A program made the position numbers and the translations under genes. DNA of 62,975 bases, from the NCBI GenBank assembly GCA_002395235.1, contig DGWK01000025.1, positions 1-62,975 of the forward strand, written 5' to 3'. The notes below the pieces were generated by a model, which was not told the DNA's origin, ran no database searches, and saw nothing but the letters and a program-made list of their open reading frames with translations. Below are positions 9,605 to 18,028 of this stretch, piece after piece (positions within the stretch are counted from its first letter, which is position 1; each line of letters starts with the position of its first letter). Source of the stretch: Lachnospiraceae bacterium UBA4260. Lineage in GTDB: Bacteria; Bacillota; Clostridia; Lachnospirales; Lachnospiraceae.

Positions 9605-9982
9605 TCAGCGGTCGTCCTCCCGGTGATCGGCAATGCTGTAGATCTCATCCAGGTTCAAAGTGTGGTAGCGCATATAGAGGCGCACCGTCAGAGACAGCAT
9701 GATCGCCGTCACCGACACAGAAACGACAATGCCTGTCAGCACCAGTGACGCCGGCACAGGGTTGATATAGGCCTCCGTGCTCTGCACGCCGTTCACAATG
9801 ATAGGCGCCTTGCGCCCTTCAATATAGCCCATCGACGCAAGGAACAGGAATACGCCCGTATCCATGATATTGAGCCCGATCAGTTTCCTGAACAGATTTC
9901 TGTGAAACAAAAGCATGGTAAATCCGATGCCGAACAAAATAACAGCCACGGCTTCCGTGCTGTTAGCGATCAGGTTTTCCAT
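9605..9982 (-). CDS. mrpC: Mrp antiporter subunit C (NuoK-like)
   Basis: A 125-residue protein with three membrane helices (about residues 10-28, 33-52 and 75-100), matching MrpC/MnhC and NuoK. The conserved helix 1 to 2 region FRKLIGLNIMDTGVFLFLAS and the family-specific PVPASLVLTGIVVSVSVTA are visible. It lies between mrpB and mrpD, as in canonical mrp operons, and ends 43 bp before the preferred mrpD start. Confidence 0.93.
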   Translation of the reverse strand: MENLIANSTEAVAVILFGIGFTMLLFHRNLFRKLIGLNIMDTGVFLFLASMGYIEGRKAPIIVNGVQSTEAYINPVPASLVLTGIVVSVSVTAIMLSLTVRLYMRYHTLNLDEIYSIADHREDDR

Positions 9983-10046
9983 CCGCAGTGCCTCCTCAAT
10001 TGTTTTCCAAACCTACACTTTACGCTCATTTTCCCGGCAGAGTTCC

Positions 10047-11003
10047 TCACTCGCCTCCGATGCTTCCTCTTCGGAACAGACTGTAAAAGCCGAACATCGT
10101 ACAGGCCACCACAAGTCCCACCGCGATATCCAGCGGCAGGATCAGCCCTCCGCTCAGGATGGCTCCGGGCGTGCCCTTGGGAATATGATTCTCGATCCCG
10201 TTCGCGCCGGTAAAGAAAACATATCCCTTCGCAAAACTGTAGAATCCCAGCGCGAAGAAAGCGATCAGATTTGACACTTTCCTCGTGATGATCCTGTCAG
10301 AAGTCTTAAAACCATACGCCGCCGCGCAGATCATCATTCCGGATCCCAGCACAGCTCCGCCGGAGAAACCGCCGCCCGGCGAGATCTGTCCGTTCAGCAG
10401 CACATAAGCTCCATACAGAAGCAGGCACGGCAGAAGAATGCCGGCCACCATCCGCATGATGGACTCCCTGTAGAGCTCGTGATATTTTTCATCGCGAATG
10501 GTATAGAAATCCTCGTACTGCGTGCGCATATTCTTCTTGTCTCTCATGAGAAGAACCGTCACGCACAGAAGCGCGGTGAACAATACATGCGACTCCCCCA
10601 AAGTATCGAACGCCCTGTAGTCCAGAATAATGCCCGAGATGATATTGACCGCGCCCGTCTCCTGAAGGCCGCTCTCCACATATCTCTTTACCACTTTTGT
10701 GCTCTCCGGGTTCTCCACGCCGTACCGCGGCAGAAATGAGATCGTGAACAGCAGCATTCCGATCAGTGCCACGCAGCTTACCACCGCAACTGCGGTATAG
10801 AACACAGTAAAGCCCGTGTTCTCCGTCCGGATCAGATTTCTTCCCCACTGCGAGCTGCGCACGTAGTTCTTATAGTATTCTTTCTCTGTTTTGACTTTCT
10901 CTCTCGGGCTGTCGTGGACTTCTTCCGCATCCATCACGCTCTCGAGGATGTCGTGGTCCTCTCCGCCCAGATCCAGTTCGTCATTGATCTCTATAAACTT
11001 CAC
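10047..11003 (-). CDS. mrpB: MrpB-family subunit with MbhE-like N-terminal half
   Basis: A 318-residue membrane protein. The N-terminal half carries RAFDTLGESHVLFTALL, the MbhE/MrpA-C-terminal signature. The C-terminal half is MnhB-like, with NGQISPGGGFSGGAVLGSGM. It therefore looks like a fusion of the end of MrpA with MrpB. Its start overlaps the stop of the DUF4040 gene by 4 bp, which suggests translational coupling. About 80 N-terminal residues are hydrophilic and acidic and not typical of the family. Acts in the cytoplasmic membrane as part of the antiporter. Confidence 0.9.
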   Translation of the reverse strand: MKFIEINDELDLGGEDHDILESVMDAEEVHDSPREKVKTEKEYYKNYVRSSQWGRNLIRTENTGFTVFYTAVAVVSCVALIGMLLFTISFLPRYGVENPESTKVVKRYVESGLQETGAVNIISGIILDYRAFDTLGESHVLFTALLCVTVLLMRDKKNMRTQYEDFYTIRDEKYHELYRESIMRMVAGILLPCLLLYGAYVLLNGQISPGGGFSGGAVLGSGMMICAAAYGFKTSDRIITRKVSNLIAFFALGFYSFAKGYVFFTGANGIENHIPKGTPGAILSGGLILPLDIAVGLVVACTMFGFYSLFRRGSIGGE

Positions 11004-11392
11004 GTTGCATCTCCCGTTTTGTCAGCACTTCCGGTTGTTGATGATTTGCCGCTGCCTTTTTCAGTCTCCGCCTGCTCTGGGGCTTTGGCGGCCTGTGCCT
11101 TGGCGGCGTCAACTTTTCTTGCTTCCTGCTCAAGCGCCTCCAGCCTGAGGTCCTCGGTATGGATTCTGCGCAGCGTCAGCATGAACAGCACACTGCTGAC
11201 TCCGGCTCCGACGGCCGCTTCCGTGATCGCCAGGTCCGGCGACTCCAGAAGGACCCACAAAATGCACATGATCGAGCTGTAAGACATGAAGATGATCACG
11301 GCCTGCAGGAGACTCTTTCCGAAGTTTACGCCGATCGCGCAGACGATCAGCAGGAGCAGAAGAATGATTCTTGCGATTTCAGTCAGCTGCAT
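11000..11392 (-). CDS. DUF4040 / MbhD-like subunit
   Basis: A 130-residue protein with about three membrane helices followed by an Ala/Lys/Glu-rich soluble tail (about residues 78-130). The segment ESPDLAITEAAVGAGVSSVLF is the DUF4040 signature found at the C-terminal part of MrpA and in MbhD of membrane hydrogenases. It overlaps mrpG by 14 bp and mrpB by 4 bp. As a free-standing piece it supports a split-MrpA architecture, as in Mbh-type complexes. The low-complexity tail is unusual. Confidence 0.87.
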   Translation of the reverse strand: MQLTEIARIILLLLLIVCAIGVNFGKSLLQAVIIFMSYSSIMCILWVLLESPDLAITEAAVGAGVSSVLFMLTLRRIHTEDLRLEALEQEARKVDAAKAQAAKAPEQAETEKGSGKSSTTGSADKTGDAT

Positions 11393-11819
11393 TGTCGCCT
11401 CCTTTGCCGGGGTGCTCCGGCGCTTTGGCCTGCCCTGGCGCTTTCGCCTGCTCCGGCGCTTTTGGCGCTGTTTTTCCGGCTCTCTTTACGTATTTGCGCA
11501 GCACCGGGTTGGTGTAATATTCAACTTGTCCCAGGAAGTGCGTGGATACCGGCGACGTAAACCACAAAAAGAAGACAAGCACGATCAGCTTGAGTGTATC
11601 CATTTGAGGCCCGCGTGCCACCGCCAGCGACGCGATCACCAGAAAAATCCCGGCCGTGTCGCCGATTCCGGCCGCATGCATCCGGTTCATCACAAACCCG
11701 AACCTATACACGCCCAGTACAGCCGCGCCAAAAGAGCACAGCCCCAGCACGATCAATATCGCCGCTATTGCAAATCTGATCCATTCCAGAGTCATTGTTA
11801 CCTCCATGCACAATCGCAC
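11379..11819 (-). CDS. mrpG: Mrp antiporter subunit G
   Basis: A 146-residue protein with three membrane helices in the first 95 residues, matching MrpG/PhaG (region GVYRFGFVMNRMHAAGIGDTAG is diagnostic). The tail after about residue 110 is Lys/Ala/Pro-rich, built of short 'KAPEQAKAPGQAKAPEHPG' units, which the family lacks and which is probably a cytosolic linker. It sits 8 bp after mrpF and overlaps the DUF4040 gene. Confidence 0.92.
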   Translation of the reverse strand: MRLCMEVTMTLEWIRFAIAAILIVLGLCSFGAAVLGVYRFGFVMNRMHAAGIGDTAGIFLVIASLAVARGPQMDTLKLIVLVFFLWFTSPVSTHFLGQVEYYTNPVLRKYVKRAGKTAPKAPEQAKAPGQAKAPEHPGKGGDNAAD

Positions 11820-11827
11820 GCATCTTC

Positions 11828-12163
11828 CTATTCTGTTTCCTTCTCATTTCCTGCAGCGGTCTCCTCATCCAGCTCCGGCGCCTTGGGCCTGGAAGGCACA
11901 AACATAGACGCCATCATCAGAACCGCCACAAAGCTGATCATCGCGTAGATCAGCGCCACATCCGCCAGATACCCTTCATCAAGCAATACTGACAAAACAG
12001 CGATCGAGCAGATCGTCATCGTACCCAGCATGTTGACGGACAGGATCCGGTCTGTACTGCGCGGCCCGATGATCGAGCGGATGACCATGGCCCCTATGAG
12101 CAGGATGAGCACGATCAGCGCTCCCCCGTATAAAATCTGATAAGCCTTTTCTACCGTCATCAC
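11828..12163 (-). CDS. mrpF: Mrp antiporter subunit F
   Basis: A 111-residue protein with three membrane helices (about 10-30, 35-55, 60-82), matching MrpF/PhaF. The segment IIGPRSTDRILSVNMLGTMTI is the family signature. The C terminus is a short acidic tail. Its ATG overlaps the TGA of mrpE (4-bp overlap), so the two are translationally coupled. Structural subunit of the cation/proton antiporter. Confidence 0.92.
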   Translation of the reverse strand: MMTVEKAYQILYGGALIVLILLIGAMVIRSIIGPRSTDRILSVNMLGTMTICSIAVLSVLLDEGYLADVALIYAMISFVAVLMMASMFVPSRPKAPELDEETAAGNEKETE

Positions 12164-12669
12164 AGTTTCACCTTTCCGAGCAGCTGCACAAAAGCAGAAT
12201 CCTCAATTCCTTCCGCATACTCCCTGCGCAGGCAGTGCACCACAAAGCGGTCCCCTTCCTGAATGAGCGTAAATGTACCCGGAGTCAGCGTGATCGAGTT
12301 GGCCAAAAGCGCATTCTGAAAGTCTGTCGGAAGCCCGGAATGGAACTCCACAATGACCGGCGCCGGCTTCCCCTCAGGACTGTACGCGAGCCGGGCCACT
12401 GCCCACGCGGCCTTGAAGATCTCCTTCACCAGCACCAGGGCATAACGCAAAAAAAGCGGAAAGTTCCTCCAAAACCGCCGCTCACTCTCAAGACTGTATC
12501 CCAATACCTTTATCGCAAATAAAAGTACAAGCACAGTCAGCGCGACGCCGAAAAGGAGGATTTCCGCATTCACCTTCCCGTTCCATATGATCCACAGAAG
12601 AAACAGCAGTATTGCCATAACATATCCCGTCTTTAAAACTGATGAAAAATCAATCTTTTTTCCATTCAA
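12160..12669 (-). CDS. mrpE: Mrp antiporter subunit E, first gene of operon
   Basis: A 169-residue protein with two to three membrane helices at the N terminus and a soluble domain, matching MrpE/MnhE. Diagnostic segments are the 'KAAWAVARLAYSPEGKPAPVIVEF' region (residues about 83-106) and NSITLTPGTFT near residue 125. It is the promoter-proximal gene of a ten-gene transcript running to about 2674. The 256-bp gap upstream must hold the promoter; I do not see a convincing -35/-10 pair. Confidence 0.92.
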   Translation of the reverse strand: MNGKKIDFSSVLKTGYVMAILLFLLWIIWNGKVNAEILLFGVALTVLVLLFAIKVLGYSLESERRFWRNFPLFLRYALVLVKEIFKAAWAVARLAYSPEGKPAPVIVEFHSGLPTDFQNALLANSITLTPGTFTLIQEGDRFVVHCLRREYAEGIEDSAFVQLLGKVKL

Positions 12670-12814
12670 TCACGTAAATTTCGCTTTTTATAGCATACTC
12701 CTAAATCCTGAAAATGCAAACAGTTTGATTGTTTCTGAATTATGCAAAGCTACAACTATACATTTTTCTTTTCCTTGTAGGTTTTTTGTTATTGGCATAA
12801 CTGAGTTTTACAGT

Positions 12815-12844
12815 AAAAATCGGACTCTTCGGAGCCCGATTTTT
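12815..12844. terminator. Bidirectional terminator-like hairpin
   Basis: AAAAATCGG and CCGATTTTT pair around an inner CTC/GAG stem with a TTCG loop. A and T runs on both sides allow termination in either direction. It lies between the conjugation-like cluster (transcribed toward it, 3' end at 12926) and the mrp promoter region. Confidence 0.85.
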
Positions 12845-12925
12845 CGTTATCCAGATGTGAAGTGGAGCTGTCCATCCGGCGTCAGGGATCATCCTGAGCG
12901 TGTGCGGCATGCCCCTATCCATGCA

Positions 12926-13942
12926 TTAATATTTAAAGTTGAACTCATAAATCCCTTGCGCGACATTTTGCGTAGTAATCATCGTCCACCCGGAAGGCAG
13001 CAGTTCACATCCTCTCTTGTAGACGAAGTTCTTCACTGTGTTGTCCCAGCTGCCCTTCGCGACCTTGAAACAGAAGTGCCTTTTCCCGCCTCTCATCTGC
13101 CTCGAAATATACAGATCCAACTCCCGCAGAGATCGGAAGAACAGGTTGCGGACCCCATAATAATTCTTTCCGGTCGATTTGCATTCAGGACAGTCCTTAT
13201 AAAGATGATCTCTCCTCATTTCCTGATCAGAGAGGAAAAAATAGTCATACCGTATAGGTCCGCCTTTGTCCGTTAAACACATATCCCAAGTCACATCAAT
13301 ATGACCGAGTCCGTATTCTGTCCTTACTATGTTCCATACATGCGTCCAGGATGTGGGGTTTGTTCTCCACATTTCCACTTCACTCAGATTCCCCGGATCA
13401 GCCGACCATCCTGCAGCTGCCATACAGGGAATCCCCAGCTGATCGCACAGGTATTTGAATGCCTTTGTTATTCCCGCACACACGGCTATTTTCTCATTTG
13501 AGATCAGTACTCCTTCTAATGTTCTGGAGGAAAACGGCAGCTTTGTTTTATCCGGACCACTTGCCCTCTTATCATATTCACAGTTGCGCACCAAAATATT
13601 GTGGAGCGCCAGACATTTCCTATACGGAGTAGGATCCGGAATACTCCTTACTTTATCAAGAATCCGTTTCGTCTGATACGCCAGCTTTTCCTGCTTACGC
13701 TCTGTGGTGATCCTGTCATAAAAATACATTGGGAATATCGTCCACTCACCCGGCCTCAGTCCTTTTCGATAACGATAATTGTAATAATAAAATAACTCAG
13801 GAAAGTCAAATGGCAGGCTCCGCATAATGGTCCTGAACCGGGCCTCCTCAAGTCCGTCAGACCTCACAGAGATTTCTCCCTTGTGCTGACGAAGTCCCTC
13901 CACGATCTCATTCCTGATTCGATTAAACTCATTATTTCGCAT
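12926..13942 (-). CDS. Transglutaminase-like cysteine protease/transferase
   Basis: A 338-residue protein with a transglutaminase core in its middle. The catalytic Cys is in AVCAGITKAFKYLC (about residue 152), the His in SWTHVWNIV (about 198) and the Asp in GHIDVTWDM (about 215), giving the usual Cys-His-Asp order. No signal peptide is visible, so it is probably cytosolic. The C-terminal 80 residues are Arg/Lys-rich and contain a CPEC pair. It is the last gene of the 19-gene co-directional cluster. Families of this fold cleave or cross-link proteins; a link to ubiquitin-like conjugates is inference from context only. Confidence 0.8.
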   Translation of the reverse strand: MRNNEFNRIRNEIVEGLRQHKGEISVRSDGLEEARFRTIMRSLPFDFPELFYYYNYRYRKGLRPGEWTIFPMYFYDRITTERKQEKLAYQTKRILDKVRSIPDPTPYRKCLALHNILVRNCEYDKRASGPDKTKLPFSSRTLEGVLISNEKIAVCAGITKAFKYLCDQLGIPCMAAAGWSADPGNLSEVEMWRTNPTSWTHVWNIVRTEYGLGHIDVTWDMCLTDKGGPIRYDYFFLSDQEMRRDHLYKDCPECKSTGKNYYGVRNLFFRSLRELDLYISRQMRGGKRHFCFKVAKGSWDNTVKNFVYKRGCELLPSGWTMITTQNVAQGIYEFNFKY

Positions 13943-13982
13943 TTTTATCTTTGCCGTCCATTATTCCTGTTTCGTCTTTGGA

Positions 13983-14957
13983 TCAGTCCAATTTGTACAT
14001 TCCCATGGAAGACTCACGCTTGTATAACAGATCGCAATTGTACTTCTCGTAGCTGTTGAAATTGCTCTGGATCTCTTTATCCGTTGATGATGATGCTTCG
14101 AGATATCCATAGTACCAGCTTCGGGAGTTAAAGAACCGCTGAAGTTCCTGCGACTTGAATTTTCTTCCATGCCTTGCAAATAATTCGTTTTTTGCGTAAT
14201 TGATCCCTCTGAGAGTCAACCGGTCTATATCGGATTCCGTCAGTTTCCTTGAATCGCTGTCGGGCATTACATAATCCGTATCGGAGATTCCCCGTCCGTC
14301 CGTATAAATCCCATAGTCGGTCAGAGATACCTCTTCACTTTCATAATCGTTCTCATTTGCAGTATCAGGTTCTTCAACTTCATCTGTCGTGTCCTGCTGA
14401 AGTTCCTGTCCGCTATCCGATGATCCGCCGCTTTGATCCTCAAACTCCGATGCGTAATAATCATCAGCGCCGTTCTTCGCATCGGCAAATTCCCGGGAAA
14501 CAAATCCCACGATACCGGAAATTATGAAAGACGCGATGCACCCGAACAAGATCAGATAAGCCCATCCTGTTACCCAATCCTCTGAATCTGCTTCCCCTCC
14601 TCCAACGGTTTTTATTACAATTTCCGTGAAGAGCAGTTCTCCCTCATCTGAGCTGTATATGTTTCCGTTTTCTGTTCTGCCGGTCAATTTGTACCCGGGA
14701 TACTTAGATGGTATGAACTTTTCCACCCTTCTGGAATTATTATCAATGACCCATTCTTCCCGAATGACCTTTTTAGCGGTACCCGAACCGGAACCGCCGC
14801 TGACAGGAGCGTTGACGATCATCAGGATGCATGCGATACATACATAAATACGCCGATAGGAAAGAACAGGAAAGTCCCCCAACGACATTATCACATTCCA
14901 AATAATGTATGCGATTATCAAAGAACCGAAAATCTGAAATCCTCTGCCTTTCTTCAT
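13983..14957 (-). CDS. Membrane protein with C-terminal YARHG domain
   Basis: A 324-residue protein. Two hydrophobic helices lie near the N terminus (about 10-25 and 35-52) and one near residue 135-155. An acidic Ser/Asp/Glu-rich linker follows (about 165-235). The C-terminal 80 residues hold the YARHG module (GINYAKNELFARHGRKF, then FFNSRSWYYG), an extracellular or periplasm-side domain of unknown ligand common in Firmicutes. AGGAG precedes the ATG. It is downstream of the E1/JAB genes across a 166-bp gap that contains a palindromic repeat, so it may be a separate unit. Confidence 0.82.
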   Translation of the reverse strand: MKKGRGFQIFGSLIIAYIIWNVIMSLGDFPVLSYRRIYVCIACILMIVNAPVSGGSGSGTAKKVIREEWVIDNNSRRVEKFIPSKYPGYKLTGRTENGNIYSSDEGELLFTEIVIKTVGGGEADSEDWVTGWAYLILFGCIASFIISGIVGFVSREFADAKNGADDYYASEFEDQSGGSSDSGQELQQDTTDEVEEPDTANENDYESEEVSLTDYGIYTDGRGISDTDYVMPDSDSRKLTESDIDRLTLRGINYAKNELFARHGRKFKSQELQRFFNSRSWYYGYLEASSSTDKEIQSNFNSYEKYNCDLLYKRESSMGMYKLD

Positions 14958-14992
14958 GCTGCGCTCCTTGTCACTTCGTATCTTAGATTCGG

Positions 14993-15076
14993 GCCTTGTG
15001 AGCCGACCGCTTCATCGCGCGCGAAATGGTTGATGCTGCTTGTAAGGCAACACCAACCATTTCACACGTGTGCATC
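14993..15076. repeat. Diverged copy of dispersed palindromic repeat
   Basis: The copy ends in ACACGTGTGCATCA, close to the CACGCGTGTGCATCA ends of the copies at 31921-32000 and 47088-47172. Its own stem is GAAATGGTTG with CAACCATTTC, and it shares the TTGTAAGGCA-type core. It fills the gap between two genes of the cluster. Confidence 0.6.
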
Positions 15077-15123
15077 ATTATCTCAGAGAGTTCCTTCCCT
15101 AAGATAAAGCAGACAAAACAACT

Positions 15124-15453
15124 CTATTCTATACCGCCATCCATTCCGTCGTCTATGCCATCATCCGCGCCGTTTTCTGCGCCGTTATCTACTCCACTTT
15201 CTGCAGCATTCTCCGTTCCGTTTTCGACCCCGCTCTGGAGTTCGTTCCCTGCGTTCTCCTGTGCCTCCAGTTCTGCCTGAAGGTCCTCAAGATAGGTCAG
15301 TCCCTTCTCCGCCGATTCAGCTGTAGACTGGATCGCTTCCTCCTGCGTCATGGTCGGATCATTCAAATTGTGTTCATAGATCGCATTTACAGTGTCGTGA
15401 ATCTGATCTCTTGCCTGTTCATACGTTACGTGCATATCGGGTCCATCACTCAT
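15124..15453 (-). CDS. Small acidic protein with Gly/Asp/Glu-rich tail (unknown)
   Basis: A 109-residue protein. ATG at 15453 is chosen because AGGAG lies 8 bases upstream; the longer frame would begin on top of that site. Residues about 1-75 look helical (coiled, Glu/Gln-rich). Residues about 76-109 are low complexity, made of ENG, DNGAENG and DDGIDDG units, and the protein ends MDGGIE. It lies 23 bp after the E1-like gene. I recognise no family. Its position and Gly-rich acidic end make it a candidate partner or substrate of the E1/JAB pair, but it does not look like a beta-grasp fold. Confidence 0.7.
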   Translation of the reverse strand: MSDGPDMHVTYEQARDQIHDTVNAIYEHNLNDPTMTQEEAIQSTAESAEKGLTYLEDLQAELEAQENAGNELQSGVENGTENAAESGVDNGAENGADDGIDDGMDGGIE

Positions 15454-15476
15454 AGTATACACTCCTTTCGATTATT

Positions 15477-16922
15477 TCACATCTGTTTACGAATGCAATG
15501 ATCACATCTTCTGAGGATATCGGGGAGTCCGGCTTTCTTTATTGAAATGGGATCCTTCATCAGCCTTTTCCAGAACGCTTCAGGCTTTTGGTCCGTTCCT
15601 GAAAAGAACGTGTATTGTGTCAGCTTATGATAGATCCTGGGAAGGTACTCTTCGTTATTCCGATTGATAATGTCCAGGATAATCTTGTCGAATAAACCTA
15701 CTCCAAATTCGATATCTACATCGAGTCCGGGCTCGAATGTTACTTTTCCGGCGTCTTCGGCGTCTATATAGTCGTGGCTTCTGCGCTCCTGCTCAATACT
15801 CTCCTCGATCTGCTTTTTAAATGCGCACCTGTAGCAGATCTCGTGTCTTTCGGGAAGACAGGTGAAAATCTCCCCGCCCCAGGCTCTGGCATTAAATCCA
15901 AGCGCCGCAAACGGGACGCCCGCTTCATAGGCCGCATCGCAGACAAACGCGTTGCCCACACGATTGTCACAAGTTCCGATAAAGATTGCCTTTTCAGGAA
16001 GCAGCCACTCCTCTTTTCCGTATGGCCACGGCACTTCCTGGAACTTTCTCCTGAAGCAGATCACTTCTGCATTAGGGTTAATGCACAGGATGCGCTCTTT
16101 CACAGCATCGACCTTCCGTCGTCCGACATCTCTCAGACCGCACTGGTGTCTGCATATGTTATGGATTTCTACGCAGTCTTCATCAATCAATACAAATCTT
16201 CCCACTCCGGATCTGGCCAGCTGGAGAGCGACAAGACTGCCTACCGATCCGCATCCGGAAATTACAGCGCAGACTTCATTCAGCCAGTTTGTCTCGATAA
16301 GGCCGGCATTTCTGGAGAACAGCTTCTTGGTCATCGTGTATACTTCGGATTCGAGTTTCTTTATTTTCTGAAAACTCCCGGTTTCAGCATCGTGAGCCGC
16401 GCTATAGAAAACGAGTCCTTCCTGAGTCCTTTCACCGATCACACAAAGGTGTCCGTCTGCGACTTCCTGTATCCATTCGGACTCATCCTTTCCGCCCTCG
16501 TTCTTTATAAAGCCGATGCAGACCGCTCCGATCTCTGTGGGCACCATATGACCTTCCCAGCCAAAAATAACGTGGTATCCCGTTTCCTTTCTGTAAAACC
16601 CGTAAACAGGCCCTGTGTAATCACTGTCCTTATCGAGTTCTTCAGGAAATACGATCTTATTGAGAGAAAACGATGATTCGTCGTCCATTTCATCCAATAA
16701 ATCGATCAGTTCACTGTTTCCTCTCATCGCCTCGCCAAGTGTTTTTTCAAAATCCTCGTCTTCCGGCATCGGATCAGCAGCCGTTTCCCCTTCTGCAGCA
16801 GCTTTGTTGAAAAAATGGTCAAGATCGAAATTGTCCGAGGACAGGTCCACGCCCTCCTGATCATCCTGGTCTAATGCGCTCAGGCCGGCAGCTTTCTGCT
16901 CATCATATTTATCGTTATTCAC
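15477..16922 (-). CDS. E1-like ThiF/HesA/MoeB adenylyltransferase
   Basis: A roughly 481-residue protein. The C-terminal half (about residues 215-481) is a ThiF/E1 domain: nucleotide loop SGCGSVGS, LIDED, the NICRHQ arginine, the GRRKVDAV lysine and the GTCDNR aspartate are all present. CYRC and a terminal CDHC form the expected zinc site, and a Cys in IFTC is a possible thioester site. The N-terminal part has an acidic region and then an unfamiliar domain. GTG at 16922 has AGGAG at 7-base spacing; ATG at 16928 is an alternative. The frame overlaps the JAB gene end by 8 bp. Expected reaction: ATP-dependent adenylation of a protein C terminus. Confidence 0.9.
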   Translation of the reverse strand: MNNDKYDEQKAAGLSALDQDDQEGVDLSSDNFDLDHFFNKAAAEGETAADPMPEDEDFEKTLGEAMRGNSELIDLLDEMDDESSFSLNKIVFPEELDKDSDYTGPVYGFYRKETGYHVIFGWEGHMVPTEIGAVCIGFIKNEGGKDESEWIQEVADGHLCVIGERTQEGLVFYSAAHDAETGSFQKIKKLESEVYTMTKKLFSRNAGLIETNWLNEVCAVISGCGSVGSLVALQLARSGVGRFVLIDEDCVEIHNICRHQCGLRDVGRRKVDAVKERILCINPNAEVICFRRKFQEVPWPYGKEEWLLPEKAIFIGTCDNRVGNAFVCDAAYEAGVPFAALGFNARAWGGEIFTCLPERHEICYRCAFKKQIEESIEQERRSHDYIDAEDAGKVTFEPGLDVDIEFGVGLFDKIILDIINRNNEEYLPRIYHKLTQYTFFSGTDQKPEAFWKRLMKDPISIKKAGLPDILRRCDHCIRKQM

Positions 16923-17985
16923 TGGCATTCTCCTCACTGTCTGATCCATTGTCCGCCGGCTCAGATTCCTCATTGAGTGTTTCATTGTCCGCCGGCTCAG
17001 TCTCTTCACTTACTGTTTCTTTTTCAGCCGTTTCCGGAGCTGCTCCTGCTATTTCTGTACCTGACGGACACATCTCCTTTGGAGGATCATCGTTGTGGTC
17101 CGCTGCCTCCTCCGCAGTACTAAGGACCTGTATTTCGTCGGGTCGCTGTGACACTTTGTCTTCTTCTCTCAGCTCATCAATTGTCGCTTTTAAATTCTTG
17201 ATTTCTTCCTCAAGAGCCTGCTTCTCCGCATTCCGCTCCGCCGCAGCATTTTTCAATTCCGTGTTTTCTTTTTGAAGCCGGTCAATTGTTTCCCTATAGT
17301 TTTCCATCTGTGCTGCCGGCTGTTCGGTATCCGGATTAGCGCCTTGCGGCTTCTTACCGGGAAAAACAGTTTTGGGAAATCTCGCTGAAGAATAGACTTT
17401 ATTCGGCAGGATCTCAAACCTCTTTGATTCCGGTATTCCATTCTTTTCAGCGATCCCATCCGGTTTAGCATATTCAAGCAGTTCGACCGGAAAATACTCA
17501 TCTCCTACGTCGTATTTTACTCTTGTCAGCGTCTCTTGCCAGCAATAGTAAAAAGTCATTCTCAGTTTCGGGTCTATATTGACCAGCATAGAAAGCAGGC
17601 CGTATTTGGAGTTTTTCAGGTTCGACCGAATTGTATTCTCATCAGTAGAAGAAAAGAAATCCATAGAACCGGGATGCCGGTGCCAAAATCCGACGATCGA
17701 TATCATAAATCGATAAATCGGGCACAGCTTATCCAACAGGTGGTTGACATACTCTGCGTCCCACCTGAAAAAATCCTGTGTATTTGTCGTGACCAGACCG
17801 GGGTCTACTGACTCCACCACATACCATATATTCTTATATATAGTTCCCAGAAGAACTCCTCCGGTTTCGTTATCCCCGTTTTTCATAACTTCTGACAGGA
17901 TAGAAGCATACGCCCTGTCAGAAAGCACCACATGTAAACACCGGTCCTTATTCTGACCGTAGTCCAAATACTGAAGTCTTCTCAT
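16915..17985 (-). CDS. JAB/MPN (JAMM) metalloprotease-like protein with coiled-coil tail
   Basis: A 356-residue protein. An N-terminal JAB/MPN domain (about 1-165) has the complete JAMM zinc motif: Glu in NETGGVLLG, then HRHPGSMDFFSSTD, which fits HxHx7Sx2D. Such domains cleave isopeptide or peptide bonds at ubiquitin-like proteins. A Pro-rich linker and a coiled coil (about 225-270) follow, then an acidic tail with a repeated SEPADN unit. ATG at 17985 follows AGGAG by 7 bases. It directly precedes and overlaps the E1-like gene, the classic pairing of bacterial ubiquitin-like pathways. Confidence 0.92.
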   Translation of the reverse strand: MRRLQYLDYGQNKDRCLHVVLSDRAYASILSEVMKNGDNETGGVLLGTIYKNIWYVVESVDPGLVTTNTQDFFRWDAEYVNHLLDKLCPIYRFMISIVGFWHRHPGSMDFFSSTDENTIRSNLKNSKYGLLSMLVNIDPKLRMTFYYCWQETLTRVKYDVGDEYFPVELLEYAKPDGIAEKNGIPESKRFEILPNKVYSSARFPKTVFPGKKPQGANPDTEQPAAQMENYRETIDRLQKENTELKNAAAERNAEKQALEEEIKNLKATIDELREEDKVSQRPDEIQVLSTAEEAADHNDDPPKEMCPSGTEIAGAAPETAEKETVSEETEPADNETLNEESEPADNGSDSEENASE

Positions 17986-18028
17986 CAGCACTCTCCTTTT
18001 CCTTCAAGTCGGTTTTATCCATCCTAAT

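Noticed and set aside
2674..12669. Membrane-bound hydrogenase or complex I operon
   Set aside because: No NiFe hydrogenase, NuoB/C/D/I-like or ferredoxin subunit is present; all ten genes are antiporter subunits.
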